NCBI GenBank assembly: GCA_015680685.1
Contig: MNCI01023966.1
Span: forward strand, 5,058-69,057
Length of the DNA stretch: 64,000 bases
Direction of reading: 5' to 3'
Source: Gnetum montanum
Taxonomy: Eukaryota; Streptophyta; Gnetopsida; Gnetales; Gnetaceae
Part shown: positions 1 through 10,989 of the stretch, piece by piece
Numbering within the stretch: the stretch's first letter is position 1
How the letters are laid out: every line of letters begins with the position of its first letter
Program-made: the position numbers and the translations under genes
Notes under the pieces: model-generated
Databases searched by the model: none
Told to the model about the DNA's origin: nothing
The model's input: the letters and a program-made list of their open reading frames with translations, nothing else

Positions 1-512
1 TGAGGAGATCCTTGTTCTGATTGATGATTAGAATGGCCCTCATTCATTGAGATAAATTTTCCTTTTCTACTTCTATTCTCTCTTTGTTTTTGTTTGAATT
101 CTTCTATGTCTTTTAAGGTTACCGCAGGAGGTGATCCTGGGAACTGAAAAGAGAATTCAGAGGCTGAAGATGGAATTGGAGGAGCAGTTGGCTTGACTTT
201 TGCTATAGGTGTACTACTAGAGCCTGCTAGACGTTCTAATTTTCTATAAATTAAACCGGAATTTAAATCTGTATTTAAATTTAAATTATACATACGTTCA
301 AGAACACTCATCTGAGTTCTATTACTATACACTAGATCATTCAGAGTTGTATTTGTCCAGTTAAGCATACAAATCGTATCGGATGGTTTTTCAGATGCTT
401 TCTTTGTATGTAATGTATAAACGTGCTCAGAAGGTTCCCCAGTGAGGATGCATCTAGGCTCTACATTCTTAAGTGATAGTATGCATAAGAGTGTAAGTGA
501 CAAGAAGTCTAC
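1..512 (-). pseudogene. Unidentified reading frame, open at the left edge
   Basis: An uninterrupted minus-strand frame of about 170 codons runs from a stop at 513-515 to the window edge, unusually long for this AT-rich, stop-rich DNA. In-frame ATGs lie at 366-368, 309-311 and 291-293. The first part is hydrophilic, with a CMLNW motif followed by a likely helical stretch containing MSVLERMYNLNLNTDL. Then comes a Pro/Ser/Ala-rich linker (about 130-220) and a basic, Gln-rich segment (KQKQRENRSRKGK). A helical segment, then a proline-rich linker, then a basic tail is the kind of order seen in gag or coat regions of reverse-transcribing elements. An endogenous pararetrovirus is one possibility, but I cannot name the family. 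The missing continuation lies left of the window. Confidence 0.45.
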
Positions 513-515
513 CTA

Positions 516-1556
516 TCTTAACTATTTAACCAAGTAGATAGATGTATGTCTTTAAGGACTAAGTTGGTATTGATAATGAGATATTTTAATAATGAACATA
601 AACAATCAGTGATTGACTTATGCGATACGCATGGTTCATGGCTTACTTATAATCTCTATTTTTTGTTAGCTAAAACTAGTGATGGTAGGTTAAATTAGTG
701 TTAGATAGTTATATAGTAAAATAAAGAAATAACCACAATCATTTTATGTTGTCATAGCATAGCACAGTAAGAGATGAGGATACAAATATGTTGATAAAAG
801 ATGATGATCATAATTATTTGATATAATAAGAACTTTAATGTCCTATCCTAATATGAAAAGAGCCTTCATCCCTAAGCCGTTTAAAGATAGCCTTCAACTG
901 CTCACTATTTCTCAACATCCATGACACACTAGTATTTTTTACCCTTCATGAGGTACGATCTCTGTCATTTGATGTTACTAACATTAGTTTGTGATGAATA
1001 AAGCAAAATCTTAACATATATCATATCTTGTCTTTCACTTCATTCATCCCTTCTACTAGAAACTAGGTTATCACTTAGATTTATTTTAGGTTTATGAAAC
1101 ATTTTTGATTCACCATCATTAAGGACTACTTGGTTGGTGCACTATGCTATGACATTTCTAAGTATAGGAATCCAATGCTCCATCAGACCACACAAAGGAG
1201 AGTAAGATTATAAGGTAAGCCATAATTCAATCTTGTGTCTATGATATAGTTTCTTAAAATGTCAAAACAACCAATTCAGTGAAAGATGTCAAGATATCCA
1301 TCCTAGAACAATAGTGTATTTTGATAAATCATTCTTTCTAACTACTTCCATTTTTGGCCATTCATTCCTTGAAGTAACCAATTCCATGCTAACCCCTAAG
1401 AAAATGAGTGTATGAATTGGGCTACTTCTCCATAGTTAACTACAACTATGATGTAATAGACTAGGTTAAAATATGATGTTATCTATCCAACCTCACTAAG
1501 GATAGTGAGCTCAATGTTTTTCTAACTCGTCTCCCATTTCTCAAACATGGCAAGGT
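516..1556. other. AT-rich spacer, nothing recognised
   Basis: No reading frame, RNA gene or repeat structure that I can support. It is the left flank of the small LTR element starting at 1563; its last bases, TGAAGA (1557-1562), are the left target-site duplication. Confidence 0.5.
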
Positions 1557-1562
1557 TGAAGA

Positions 1563-1857
1563 TGTAAGGATAATGCCAACACTGATATGTGACAAATACC
1601 AAATTAAGAGGATTATGATAATGTATCTATTCAAGGTACATATGGTATGAAAGCAATCCCAAAATAATAGGATATGCATATAAGATGATAAGAAACCATG
1701 GGGGCTCACTACTTACCCTAATTTTGGTTAGAGGTGTCAAAAAAATCTTCATTTCTTAGCATTATTTCTTGATAAATCATGGAGTATGATGTTTGGTTAC
1801 TTGAATATTTCTCATTTCCTTATTCCCTGATCTCTCTTAATGCTTTCAATCCTTTCA
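1563..1857 (+). repeat. 5' LTR of the small element
   Basis: 295 bp, TG...CA. Matches 3317-3700 over both halves; the right copy has about 85 extra bases in the middle (near 3450-3535), so this copy carries a deletion or the other an insertion. Confidence 0.85.
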
Positions 1858-1859
1858 TT

Positions 1860-1872
1860 TGGTATCAGAACT
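1860..1872 (+). promoter_or_regulatory. Primer-binding site (tRNA-iMet type)
   Basis: TGGTATCAGAACT, two bases after the 5' LTR. It matches the plant consensus TGGTATCAGAGC except for one base. It sets the element's orientation. Confidence 0.85.
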
Positions 1873-3053
1873 AAATGCTCAATTTTTATTTAGGCTTCAA
1901 GCCAAAGTGAAAATCCTAGTTCTTCATCATATTTGAAATTTTGCCAATATATTAGTGAATATTCTCATCTTGGTAGCTTGGCTTAATTATTTAGATCTTA
2001 GATTGATTCTAGATTCTTGAAATCCTAGTAAAGGTGATGTATGATGTAGATAATTTTTGTGATAAGAATATAGTTTTTTGACAACTCAAAGTTTTCAAGC
2101 ATAAGCATGATACAAAAGGAAAAATAAGCAATAGAGGAGAGGATCTTGATTGAATCAGATTAGATCTTTTTCAATTAGGGAAACAAGGGAGGAATCATAC
2201 AAAAAGCATCCATGTCGATTTACTTATTCATCCATGCATTCTTGAATCACTAAGAACTAAAAAAGTAAGGCAAGAAAAATCTCTAATGTAGTGGATAGCT
2301 GTCATATCAAATATTTAAATCAAATAGTTGGAAAAGTAGTGCAACTGAGAAGGTTTTGGGATGCTTTTTCCTAGTGCCACTGGCAAGTCCTACCTTGAAT
2401 AAGATTACCTACCCTTCGGTGGACCTACAAAATATTGTAACGCCATTACAAAAATAAGGGCTATAGAGGCCTTCATTAGAATGGTTTAAGGGTAGTAAAA
2501 TCCTCAAAAATCTTTGTCCAAATAGAACTACAAATGGTCATGCCATGCTAAACTATTTTTGTAGCAAAAATTCAATGTATTTAGAGAGGAAACCATATTA
2601 TGATAGGCAAGTATGATTTATATTTAAATATTTTAAAAAACATCTTCCCATTGAAAGGGGAAAAAAGACATATCAATGGAAAGAGTTATAGTTTTCATCT
2701 TGAAGAGATTATTTTCTCACTAGCATTTAAAAACCAAAAAAATCTCATTATCATAATTTAGAACTATCCATCCTAGGATGCAAGGGCTTATGACTATATT
2801 ATAATCTTTTAAAATGTTGATACCTCTTTTATATTAGTATTCAAGTGACCTACAGTTGAAGAAGGCACCTAATCACTGATCCTAAGTTGTGGTTTTTTTC
2901 CCTTCAAAATATGAGGCATGTTGTATTATTGATAAAAGAAGAACAAGATGAAAAACAATAAGGCCTAGATGATAACCAAAGAAAAATGAAGACATGACTT
3001 CAAGAATACAATAATAAGAGCATACCTATAATAAGATAAGGCACATCATTTAT

Positions 3054-3224
3054 TCAATGCAACTTTAGATAGTGAATTTAATTCTAAAATGGTCATAATA
3101 TAGTTGCATGATAGTGAATTTAATTCTCAATGCAACTTTAGATAGTGAATTTAAGTTTCTACCAAGGATACATAGAGAAGTTAAAATCTTTAATGATCAA
3201 ATGGTCATAATATAGTTGCATGAT
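3054..3224. repeat. Local duplication in the element interior
   Basis: A 27-bp stretch (near 3054-3081) recurs at about 3127-3153, and the following segment containing GGTCATAATATAGTTGCATG (near 3090-3110) recurs near 3200-3220. Looks like an interleaved tandem duplication inside the non-coding interior. Confidence 0.7.
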
Positions 3225-3316
3225 TGTAATGTAAATGCGTGACATGAAATTGAATAGTGCATGCATTAAGGGGATGAATTAAGTGATAATTAACATATTG
3301 ACATTAAGAGGGTGAT

Positions 3317-3700
3317 TGTGAGGATAATTCCAACATTGAATATATGGAAAATACTAAATTAAGAGGATGACGATAATGTACCTATTCAAGGTACATATGA
3401 TATAAGAGCAATCCCAAAATAATAGGATATGCATATGAGATGATAAAGGAAAAATTATTAAGATAGAGGGATTATTCAAAGTTTATTTTAAACCTATAGT
3501 TATGAACTCCATATATAAATATTAAACAATGCTAATTCAATGTGGTGCCTCACCTCTTACCCTAGTTTTGGTTAAGGCTATGGAACAACTCTTCACTTCT
3601 TAGCATTATTTCTTGATCTATCATGGAGTGTGATGTTTAGTTACTTTAATGTTTCTTATTTCCTTATTTCCTCATCTTTCTTAATGCTATCAATCCTTTA
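3317..3700 (+). repeat. 3' LTR of the small element
   Basis: 384 bp, starts TGTGAGGATAAT; the terminal CA has decayed to TTTA. Followed directly by the target duplication TGAAGA. Confidence 0.85.
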
Positions 3701-3706
3701 TGAAGA

Positions 3707-5144
3707 TGCCTGTCACAAATCTTTTTTCAAATCCCAATGAGGGCAACATCTTTTTCTAGATTTCCCATGTGTTAGAATTATAGTATTTGTGTCTTCATCA
3801 TGCACAAATATTTCATATGTTTAATAGGTGCATGAATGAGAAGTTTTATATGAAATAGTTAAAGTTCCATACATAAGTGAACTTGCCACTTGGACCTACA
3901 TAGTCACCTTGACCTTCCATGAGAATACTCTAGAGAAAGTCGTTCACCTATGCAATTAGTCTCTTTATCTTGGGGTGTTCCTCAATGATACTGAGAACTA
4001 AATCATCACAACAAAAAAGATACTTACATTTCTTAAGTAGCTATGATCAGCCTTCTTGAATTGAAATATAAGTTAAGCAATATGGGTGAGATGGCCTTGA
4101 TGCCTATGTTAATGTGCATGTAGTTGTGGCTTTTTGAGCCTCAAGTAGGAGTGGTTAGGCTTTGTTTAATAAGTGTTAGGACATCACCATTAATCCTCAA
4201 ATATACCAAGGTCTTAATTAAGGCTTCGTGGAAAACTCAAAAGAAAAAAAAAACACTTGGCAACATTAAGAGTAATGAGTTAGGTACATCTATTGATAAT
4301 TGCCCCCATCTTTATTCAACATTCATAAAAAAAGAGGCTTAAACATCAAAAGCTCTGATCTTAATAAAGTGTTTTATTTTCTATAATAAAGGATTTTTAG
4401 ATTATGTCAAATTTAAAGCTTATAAGATATATAGATAAGTGAGAACTATTTAAATTATTGCATACTCAATTTCTTTAATTTTAGATGCATCTTTAAAGAG
4501 CTTTTTAACTTTATAATTAACAAACTCTATAAGTTGAAAGAAAATAAAAATTAGAATTATTGGTAAATTTATTCTTTATAAAAATATTTTATAGACTAAT
4601 TTTTACTATTCTTCTTGTTGGGTCTCTTGCAAAGCCACTTATAATTGAATTATAATCTAATTTGAAACTTTTATGGAGTGGTAACCATAACAGAAAAAGT
4701 TTTTTGATGTTAGAACCTAAAACAATTTGAATATAAGTACATCCTACAATATGAAGTCAACATGATGCATTAGAAGAATTATAGAGGAATATAATGATGC
4801 TTCATATGTAACTCAAATTGACAACCTCTTACCTAATAAGATGATGAGATAAACATTGAGTTACCTATCAATGGCATCCTATGTAGCTTAGAATATTTGT
4901 ATGTATAATAAATAGGATAGAAAATTAGATTACTTAATAGTAATGTGTTATCCTCATGATAAGACTTATAACACAAAAAGTTGAAGTCACAGGTTTAATT
5001 CTAATAAATGTGAAATGATGAGTTATAGAAAAATTAGATAAATTCCTAAAATTGGTATGCATTAATAAATTATAAAGACCTTCTTAGATATAATAAAATA
5101 AATTAAGTTTCAATTTCAAATTGTGATAAGCAAGGTATTGCTTT
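3707..5144. other. AT-rich spacer
   Basis: No supported gene. A stretch around 4985-5035 (GTCACAGGTTTAATTCTAAT) resembles 61603-61640 and belongs to a low-level dispersed repeat. The short frame at 4124-4342 has no recognisable content. Confidence 0.45.
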
Positions 5145-5519
5145 TGTAGAATATGATGACTAGATGTTCCAAAATAGAATTAGATAGATCTCATCTATAA
5201 ATCTATATTAAATAAGATGGGATCGTATTCATGTAATTCTTATCCAATTCCATGTTTAGTTTATCCTATATTAAGATGATCCTTAAATAAGATGATAAGG
5301 ATCATCCCCCTAATTTCAAAGATCCATGCTTATCTCTCCAAATCTATTCTTGGGAGATCAAGGATTATATAATTTTAGTAGAACATATTCATTTATGAGA
5401 TAGAAGAAATAAAGAAGAGATATAGAAGTAAGAGAGTTTCATAAGAGTATGCTTGTTTTAACAAATTCCTTTAGTTTCTTTAAGCTTAGATCTTGATTCA
5501 AGGACCTTTAGATTCTTCA
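5145..5519 (+). repeat. 5' LTR of the copia element
   Basis: 375 bp, TGTAGAATATGATGAC...GATTCTTCA; pairs with 10611-10984. Confidence 0.92.
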
Positions 5520-5521
5520 TT

Positions 5522-5533
5522 TGGTATTGGAGC
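5522..5533 (+). promoter_or_regulatory. Primer-binding site, worn iMet type
   Basis: TGGTATTGGAGC directly after the LTR, against the consensus TGGTATCAGAGC. Confidence 0.8.
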
Positions 5534-5570
5534 AAGTTAGCTCAAATTATTGACAACAGATCTTTCTAGA

Positions 5571-6440
5571 ATGGTCCAAAATCATGGATTTGTGTCTCTC
5601 CAAGTTCATATATTAAATGGAGAGAATTATGAATATTGGGCAATCAAGATGTAGACATTTTTGATCTCACAAGATGTGTGGGATCTTGTTGAAAATGGAT
5701 TCCAAGATGTTGATCAAGAAACATTTCAAGCCTTTATGGAAGATGAAAAGAATGAAGTTAAGGAACTTTGTAAGAAAAATGCAAAAGAATTATTCATCAT
5801 TCAATCTAGGTTAGATCTGATAAATCTTTCCCAAAGTTGTCATGCATTGAACTAGCAAAGCTACATGCGATGCACTAGAGATTGCATACAAGGGATCATT
5901 AAAAGATTGTGTTGTCAAGTTACAAGTATTAAGGAAATATTTTGAATCTTTGACAATGCTAGATTTAGAGAATATTGATCAATACATCAGCCAATTTTAA
6001 TAATTTTGAAATGAACTTGAATCTTGTGGAGAAATGATTGAGGAAAGGTGTGCTATTGAAAAGATCTGTTGAAGTGTAACCCAACAATATGATCCTGTCA
6101 TTGTGACTATTAAAGAAGCAAGAGATCTTGATAAAATGACCATGGTTGAATTTGTAGGAAGCTTAAGGACATATGAGCAAAGAATTGCTAATCATGACGA
6201 TTTAATAGCAAATGCATTTCAAGCACAATTTCAAAGGACATCCATTCAAAATCAAAATCAACATCAAAGATCCTCAAGTGGATCCTCATTTAGAGGACAT
6301 TGAAATGATCATGGTAGATCCAGAGGTCATGGTCATGGAAGATCAAATCAATCAAAGGAAGGTAAGCATTATGATTTTTGTGGTACCAACACCCACAATA
6401 CTCTTGAATGTTGGTCAAGGAAAAATTATGAAAAAAAGGG
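5571..6440 (+). pseudogene. gag: copia gag (nucleocapsid) remnant
   Basis: Starts at ATG 5571. Near the N-terminus it has the copia gag signature LNGENYEYWAIKM, then a stop at 5653 and the continuation SQDVWDLVENGF from 5661. The UBN2-type middle part (about 5860-6300) is cut by several stops and a frameshift; the segment VEFVGSLRTYEQRI at 6148-6190 is the usual end of that domain. A zinc knuckle lies at about 6365-6415 (HYDFCGTNTHNTLECW): the first cysteine of CX2CX4HX4C has become tyrosine. Gag forms the virus-like particle and binds the element's RNA. Not functional as it stands. Confidence 0.85.
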
Positions 6441-6871
6441 CAAAGGAAAAATTATTTTACACTAAAAAGGAGGAAGATCAGCTCTTGATCTTTAAAAAGG
6501 TACCAGATGCTAGCAACAATAACAATATTTGGTATGTTGATAATGGGTGTAGTAATCACATGACAGGGAATAACAAATTGTTCTCAAGTTTGGAAAAATA
6601 TGATGGAAAAGTAACTATAGGTAATGGGAATAAGTTAACCATTGCCAAGATTGGACCACTTGCCTTCACAAAAACTCAAGGTAACAAATATGTTATTTCC
6701 CAGATCTATTTTGTTCCAAATCTTTCAAAGAATTTATTAAGTGTGGGGAAATTATGTTGCAATGGATATTGTGTTGAATTTGAAAAAGATGTTTGTAAAA
6801 TTCCTAAAGCTAATGATGATAAAGGTATTGTCATTATCCCTATAAGCAAGAATTCAATGTACAAGTTGTAG
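6440..6871 (+). pseudogene. copia protease remnant
   Basis: The frame reads IWYVDNGCSNHMTGNNKLF at about 6528-6584, the copia aspartic protease active site. The usual D-[ST]-G has become D-N-G. Downstream, IYFVPNLSKNLLSVGKLC (about 6701-6755) is the conserved second half, followed by the protease-integrase linker. In this stretch the zinc-knuckle frame has shifted, so gag and protease now lie in different frames; a stop at 6869 separates it from the integrase zinc domain. Confidence 0.88.
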
Positions 6872-7720
6872 ATGCAAAAGGATGTTCATTGTCTCATTGT
6901 CACTAAAGACATAGCATGGTTATGGCATGCTCAGTTAGGACATGTTAACTTTGGCTCAATGAACCACTTGCACAAAGAAGAAATTGTAAGAGGTATGCCA
7001 GATTTTTCTTTGCCAGATAATCATGATTGTGGCATATGTCAACTAGGAAGAATTACAAGGTTGCCATTTTCTAGAAAAGAACAAAGATCTCAAGAAAAAT
7101 TAGATTTAGTTCATATGGATTTATGTGATCCCATGTAAACATTGAGCCTAGGTAAAAACCAATATATGTTAATCATAGTGTATGATTTTTCAAGATTTTC
7201 TTGGGGGTATTTTATGAAATTAAAAGATCAAACATTGGGAATTTTTTAAAGAATTCAAGGTGGAAGTAGAAAATCAAGTGGTAATACAATTAAGAAAATT
7301 TGAACAGATCATGGTGGTGAATTTTTATCAAATGAATTTGATGAATTTTGCAAGAAAAGCAGGATTATTCATCAAACTACAACATCATTTACACCTCAAC
7401 AAAATGGCATTGTTGAGAGGAAAAATAGAATAGTGGTTGAAATGGCAAGGTGTCTACTTGAAATGTCACATTTAGGAAATAAGTTTTGGGCAAAATCTTG
7501 TCCAACATCAATTCATATTTTAAATAGCATGCCATCAAGATCAATTCAAAACAAAACATCATATGAATTATGGCATGGTTATCCACCCAATATTTCTCAT
7601 TTGAAATTTTTTGGTTCACCTTGCTATGTGCAAATCCCTACACAAAACTGGAAAAAATTTGATGTTAAAGCTATGCCTTGTTATTTTCTTGGTTATGCCA
7701 AAAATACCAAAGCCTAAAAA
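6872..7720 (+). pseudogene. copia integrase remnant
   Basis: The GAG-pre-integrase HHCC zinc domain is well kept (WLWHAQLGHVNFGSMNHL at about 6917-6970, then CGICQLGR). The core begins LDLVHMDL (first catalytic Asp). The second Asp is in DHGGEFLSNEF near 7312, and the Glu is in TPQQNGIVERKNR at about 7394-7432, the copia hallmark. A stop follows LCDPM at 7137 and the region to about 7300 is frameshifted. The C-terminal FFGSPCYV...CYFLGYA block (7606-7700) is readable. Confidence 0.9.
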
Positions 7721-9180
7721 TGTTATGATGTAAAAAATAAAAGGGTAATTGATTCATGTGACATCCATTTTAGTGAACTTGAAGCTAGACAATGTGAAGG
7801 AAAATGTAGGTTTGATGTGGGACCTACAAAGGTCATTGAACAATAAAATCAACCATATACAAAGCAAAATATAATTGCTGAACAACATGAACAACATAGG
7901 TTTGAACTTGGAGATGGAACAATAGAAAACAACATGTCTTGTGCCTACCATCAACATGATTTAGTAGGCCACTATGAATACATTACCAATAGTGGTGACA
8001 ATCATAATAGATCTAATATTTTTTATTTTTTTCGATAACAATGGAAAAGCATAATTGATTATAACGTGGGAAGACAAGGTTCCATTATGTAGCCATACAA
8101 AATGCAGGCTTGCAGTTTCCAACAAGGGCAACAATATTCATGTTTTAAGCTACATTCTCATACAATTGGTGGGTCTGACAATAGTAGCTCAAGTTAGCTA
8201 TGTACCACCATGCACTTCCCTCAAACTACCATATGACTTGTAGCCTAAGACTCCCATCACACCCTCATCTAGCAACCCATGAATCCATTTTGCTAGCCAA
8301 ACCCTCCTATGGACTATTTTTTCTATAATAGTAGAGGAGAAAACAGGCCTGTATACACCGACATGGCCATAAAAGGTGATGTTTTTCCTAATTTTTCTGC
8401 TGTGTGTATATCACCGTCATCACCATCACCATCCCCTACTACATTCTAGCAAAGTGGAAGCCAAATATTAATGAATATTTATTCAACACCCTTAATTAAT
8501 TATTTCATAGCTCACAATGCAAAGAACCCAACTATCCAAACACAATGTTTTCCACATTTGCATCAAGGCTAGAATTTGAAGATAGATTGTACAACTGTTG
8601 GCCATTTGTTTCCTCATTTTATGGGATCAATCCCACCTAAAAGTATTTCTAACATAGCTCCACATTGGGATAAAAAGCATAATGTTTCTCATGCTAATAC
8701 TATGTAGGAGTGGCATTAGGTATCATTCCCTCTTATAGGCCAAACCTCTACAGCAATGCCATCACAAATCATTCCCTCTTACAAGACAAACCTCTACAGT
8801 AGCGCCATCACAAATCATTTCCTCTAGGACACATTCTACATCAACAATGTTCACTCCATGGTAGATTCCTTCCACATTCTGGCTAGCTACCTATCATCCA
8901 ACTTCACAAATGTTAGATATGAATTTCAATAGGTGTATGATCCATAGTCACTTTAAGGAGAATAATGTACACCCAACCCAGGATGTGGCAAACACTAAAA
9001 CTACTCTCTTCACCATCGTGGATGATGAATTATTTGCACCACTTACACCAATGGGAGGGGGGAGCAATGATGGTTTTTTGAAACCATCCATAGTCAACGA
9101 AGTTGTGCATGATACCTTTGGATTACTTCCATGGAGAAAGAGCTATAACAAATTCACAAAAATAATGCTTAAAGCCTAGT
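7721..9180 (+). pseudogene. Unusually long integrase-RT linker with Ser/Pro-rich frames
   Basis: About 480 codons separate the end of integrase from the start of RT, well above the usual copia linker. 7735-7990 still reads as normal linker. From about 8040 the plus strand is largely readable in one frame (for example MDYFFYNSRGENRPVYTDMA at 8308-8367, then SPSSPSPSPTTF), with TAG stops spaced through it and a continuation at 8910-9179 (FAPLTPMGGGSNDGF). A tandem duplication of about 46 bp lies at 8727-8823. It could be acquired host sequence, a diverged linker or another insertion; I recognise no domain. Confidence 0.5.
8727..8825 (+). repeat. About 46-bp tandem duplication
   Basis: ATCATTCCCTCTTA followed by CAAACCTCTACAG...CCATCACAA occurs twice in a row, with a partial third start (ATCATTTCCTCTAGG). 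Confidence 0.75.
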
Positions 9181-10110
9181 TCCTCCTCCACCTAGTAAGC
9201 TAATAATTAGTCTAAAATGGATATTTAAAATTAAGAGAAATCAGTATGATGAAATAAAAAAATTCAAAGCTTTCCTAGTCACCAAAGGATATCTACAACA
9301 ACAAGGTAGAGACTTTGATGATAACTTTGCCCCTATTTTATAAATGGAATCCATGAGAATCATTCTTGCCATTGCTGCACAAGCTGGTTATGTGGTTTAT
9401 CAAATGGATGTGGCCTTTGCATTCCTCAATGGATTTCTTAATGAAGAATTTTACATGGAACAACCACCAAGCTTCATTAATGAAGGAAAATGAAATCATG
9501 TTTACAAGCTCTATAAAGCATGATACGGGCACAAGCAAGCTCCACATGCATGGTACGCACATATTCATGCATTTTTCATGCAAGAGGGCTTCACCAATCT
9601 TCAATTTCAAACAACTATATACAAAAAGGTATTTGGAGATGATTATATTTTTGTTTTTTATATGTAGATGATTTAATCTACTTTTTATCTTCCATTGCAT
9701 TAGGTAATAATTTTCCTAATGCCATGAAAAAAGAATTTGAAATGTCTAATCTAGGGAAGATGTCATAATCTAGGGTTTTCAAGCTATCCAAAGAACAAAA
9801 TCAATTTCCATATGCAAATGAGATTTGCCCAATCCTTAATTGAGAAATTTGGCATGATTAATTATAATCCTTCAGATACATCACTCTCCCTTGGTACAAA
9901 ACTTACCAAGGATGATAAATCCCCATCCATCCCTAGTTGGCAGTCTAATGTATCTCTCTAATACTCGTCCAGATATCCAATATGCTATAAATGACCTTAG
10001 TTAATGCAAGGTCCACATGAATCACATTGAAAAGTTGCAAAATGGATTTTATGATACTTGAACACTACTATAGATTATGGGATCCAATTGCATCAACATA
10101 AAAATTTCAA
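9181..10110 (+). pseudogene. copia reverse transcriptase remnant
   Basis: Opens with KWIFKIKRNQYDEIKKFKA and continues VTKGYLQQQGRDFDDNFAPI, then QMDVAFAFLNGFLNEEFYME (about 9400-9460) and YKA.YGHKQAPHAWY: the standard RVT_2 blocks. The YVDD region at about 9660 is broken (a stop sits inside it). Downstream GRCHNLGF..., FGMINYNPSDT and the SQW/YRSMVG-like blocks are present but frameshifted. RT copies the element's RNA into DNA; this copy is dead. Confidence 0.9.
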
Positions 10111-10590
10111 GATATGAGGATACACTGATGCAAATTAGGGAGGCATCATTGAAGATTGAAAGTCAACTTCTAGTTTTTATTTTTTCTTTGGTCCATCACT
10201 TATGTCCTAGGGATCAAAGATGCAATATATAGTCACACTCTCAACAGTAGAAGTAGAATACATAGCTACATCAAATGCCACTACATAGGCCATATGGATC
10301 TGCTCCATTTTCACTAAAATGGGATGTATACTTGAACCTTCCATTTGCTTATATTGTGATAGCACAAGTATTGTGATGGCTCACAATCCTATTCATCATG
10401 GACGTTCCAAGTACATAGATATCAAGAATCATCATCTCAAAATCTTAATCCAAGACAACATACTTAACATGGAACATTATGCAACTGAAGCACAAATGGT
10501 AGATATTTTTACCAAGATTTTGAGTCATGAGAAGTTTGAATCTTTCAAAAACTTCCTTAGAGTGGAACCTCGTACCATCATGGCGCGGGG
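10110..10590 (+). pseudogene. copia RNase H and C-terminus
   Basis: GYTDAN near 10120, STVEVEYIATSNATT near 10247, then from 10319 an open frame with CDSTSIVMAHNPIHHGRSKY and AQMVDIFTKILSHEKF, the classic copia RNase H end (H.RSKHI..R.H.., ADIFTK). It ends close to the polypurine tract. Confidence 0.9.
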
Positions 10591-10610
10591 GGGAAGGGGG
10601 GGGGGGGGTT
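10587..10610 (+). promoter_or_regulatory. Polypurine tract with long G runs
   Basis: G7-AA-G13 (10587-10608) followed by TT, immediately before the 3' LTR at 10611. Purine-only as expected for the plus-strand primer, but the G runs are unusually long. Confidence 0.7.
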
Positions 10611-10984
10611 TGTGAATATGATGACTAGATGTTCCACAATAGAATTAGATAGATCTCATTTATAAATATATATTAAATAAGATGAGATTCTATTAATGTA
10701 ATTCTTATCCAATTCCATTTTTAGTTTGTCCTATATTAAGAAGATCCTTAAATAGGATGATAAGGATAATCCCCATGATTTCCAAGATTCATGCTTATCT
10801 TTCCAAATCTATTCTTGGGAGATCAAGGCCTATATAATTGTAGCAGCACATATTGATTTATGAGATAGAGGGAATATAGAAGAGATATAGAAGTAATATA
10901 GTTTTAAAAGAGTGTGCTTGTTCTAACAAATTTCTTTATTTTCTTTAAGGTTAGATCTAGATCCAAGGCCCTTTAGATTCTTCA
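10611..10984 (+). repeat. 3' LTR of the copia element
   Basis: 374 bp, TGTGAATATGATGAC...GATTCTTCA; pairs with 5145-5519. Confidence 0.92.
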
Positions 10985-10989
10985 TCTTT

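Larger units (their letters stand above)
1563..3700 (+). mobile_element. Small non-coding LTR retrotransposon (TRIM/LARD-like)
   Basis: Two direct repeats bound a 2.1-kb unit: 1563-1857 and 3317-3700, both starting TGTRAGGATAAT. The left one ends TTTCA and is followed at 1860-1872 by TGGTATCAGAACT, a near-perfect plant initiator-tRNA-Met primer-binding site. A purine run (AAGAGGG, near 3305-3311) precedes the right repeat. TGAAGA flanks both ends (1557-1562 and 3701-3706), a target-site duplication. The 1.46-kb interior has no protein-coding frame, so the element must have been mobilised in trans if it was ever active in this form. Orientation is plus, from the primer-binding site. Confidence 0.85.
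5145..10984 (+). mobile_element. Decayed Ty1/copia LTR retrotransposon
   Basis: LTRs of 375 and 374 bp (5145-5519, 10611-10984) enclose gag, protease, integrase, reverse transcriptase and RNase H in copia order (integrase before RT). A primer-binding site at 5522-5533 (TGGTATTGGAGC) differs from the iMet consensus by two bases. A G-rich polypurine tract precedes the 3' LTR. Flanks GCTTT (5140-5144) and TCTTT (10985-10989) agree at four of five bases, a probable worn target duplication. The LTRs differ at about 11% of positions by eye, so the insertion is old. All coding parts carry stops and frameshifts. Confidence 0.92.

Noticed and set aside
5145-5519. Considered 5145-5519 and 10611-10984 as a recent insertion
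   Set aside because: The two LTRs differ at about one in nine positions by eye and the genes are riddled with stops, so it is old.
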